From DASRDE01 sp035652755 (GTDB lineage Bacteria > Vulcanimicrobiota > Vulcanimicrobiia > Vulcanimicrobiales > Vulcanimicrobiaceae), in NCBI GenBank assembly GCA_035652755.1, contig DASRDE010000242.1, forward strand, positions 1 through 6,098: DNA of 6,098 nt, written 5' to 3'. A program made the position numbers and the translations under genes. Below, piece after piece: positions 5,582 to 6,098 of this stretch. Every line of letters begins with the position of its first letter. Positions within the stretch are counted from its first letter, which is position 1. The notes under the pieces are model-generated. The model saw only the letters and a list, made by a program, of their open reading frames with translations, made no database searches and was not told where the DNA came from.

Positions 5582-6098
5582 ATGACGGCTATTCTTCCGG
5601 CTGCCGGCGTCCTCGCGCGTGTGGTCGAATTGCGGCGGACGATTCACCGGCATCCGGAGCTGGGCTTTGAGGAAACGCGGACGCAAGCGCTCGTAGAAGC
5701 CGAATTGGATCGGCTGGGCGTCGAGCATCGCCGGGCCGCGCAAACCGGCGTCGTCGGCATCATCCGCGGCGGCAAGCCCGGCAAAACGGCCGCGCTGCGC
5801 GCCGATATGGATGCGCTGCCGGTCACCGAAAAATCGGGCGAAGCCTTCGCTTCCGAAGTTCCCGGCAGGATGCATGCCTGCGGGCATGACGCGCACACGG
5901 CGATGCTGCTCGGCGCCGCGCACGTGCTGCAGGGCATGCGAACCGAGCTGAGCGGCAACGTCGTGCTGATCTTTCAACCGGCTGAAGAAGGGCCGGGCGG
6001 CGCGCAGCCGATGATCGCACAAGGCGTGCTGAACGATCCCAAAGTCGATGCGATCGCGATGCTGCACGTCGACATTCGGCTCTCAGCAGGTGAAATCG
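5582..6098 (+). CDS. M20 family amidohydrolase, N-terminal part (runs off the window)
   Basis: This gene is open at the right edge; 172 codons are visible. Early RRTIHRHPELGFEE (18-31), ALRADMDALP (71-80), MHACGHDAHTAMLLGAAH (97-114), FQPAEEGPGGA (131-141) and LHVDI (161-165) are the ordered signatures of M20D-type metal-dependent amidohydrolases. That group includes hippurate hydrolase, indole-acetyl-amino-acid hydrolases and N-acetyl-diaminopimelate deacetylase. Expected metal ligands are Cys100, His102, Glu136 and His162, with Glu135 as the likely general base. The reaction is hydrolysis of an N-acyl amino acid or small amide; the substrate is not determinable here. An in-frame stop at 5576-5578 makes ATG 5582 the earliest possible start. 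The preceding GAAG is too close for a good Shine-Dalgarno, so the start relies on family alignment. No signal peptide is seen, so it is probably cytoplasmic. Confidence 0.95.
   Translation, partial: MTAILPAAGVLARVVELRRTIHRHPELGFEETRTQALVEAELDRLGVEHRRAAQTGVVGIIRGGKPGKTAALRADMDALPVTEKSGEAFASEVPGRMHACGHDAHTAMLLGAAHVLQGMRTELSGNVVLIFQPAEEGPGGAQPMIAQGVLNDPKVDAIAMLHVDIRLSAGEI

Noticed and set aside
5528..6067. Upstream extension of the 4775-5527 minus-strand gene
   Set aside because: This part lies entirely opposite the M20 gene, whose catalytic motifs are clear, and its own translation is not protein-like.
267..6098. Selenoprotein genes near the putative tRNA-Sec
   Set aside because: None of the protein genes here has an in-frame UGA inside its conserved region, and each family match is explained without selenocysteine.
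1..6098. CRISPR array, insertion sequence or prophage genes
   Set aside because: No regularly spaced repeats, transposase, integrase or phage proteins were seen in either strand.

Overview
This is a GC-rich bacterial window with tightly packed genes. A lipobox protein, a Sec-type signal peptide on a peptidase and plain Shine-Dalgarno sites all point to Bacteria. The mix of genes (exordium-like lipoprotein, periplasmic-type S9 peptidase, M20 amidohydrolase, two orphan beta-rich proteins) would fit a poorly characterised soil lineage such as Eremiobacterota/Vulcanimicrobiota. That placement is a weak inference; no marker gene here fixes the phylum.

Left end (1-230): the window opens inside a tRNA gene. 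The T-arm, the acceptor 3' strand and a G discriminator are clear, and a very long GC-rich variable arm precedes them. The apparent anticodon loop reads CTTCAAG, giving anticodon UCA, so this is most likely the 3' part of a selenocysteine tRNA (selC) or a related allo-tRNA. A strong intrinsic terminator follows. The tRNA sequence is echoed twice nearby. A direct copy of its D/anticodon/variable part (44 of 50 bases) starts at 172. An inverted copy of its T-arm region (22 of 25) lies across the terminator, so 57-153 is one long imperfect palindrome.

Middle and right: six protein genes follow, with orientation + + - + - +. They are an orphan beta-rich protein (267-974), a lipoprotein of the exordium/phosphate-induced-protein-like family (1099-2109), a GNAT acetyltransferase (2112-2702, minus), a secreted S9 prolyl-oligopeptidase-family serine peptidase (2783-4771), an unrecognised beta-rich protein with a proline-rich tail (4775-5527, minus) and the N-terminal part of an M20 metal-dependent amidohydrolase (5582 to the window edge). 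Two convergent pairs are separated by only 2 and 3 bases, and two divergent pairs by 79 and 54 bases.

Most of the genes appear to be single transcription units rather than an operon. Peptide catabolism is the one loose theme: an exported S9 peptidase, with an M20 amidohydrolase that could act on acylated amino acids or small peptides. The alternating orientations argue against a dedicated system. The most unusual part of the window is the tRNA-derived repeat cluster at the left end.
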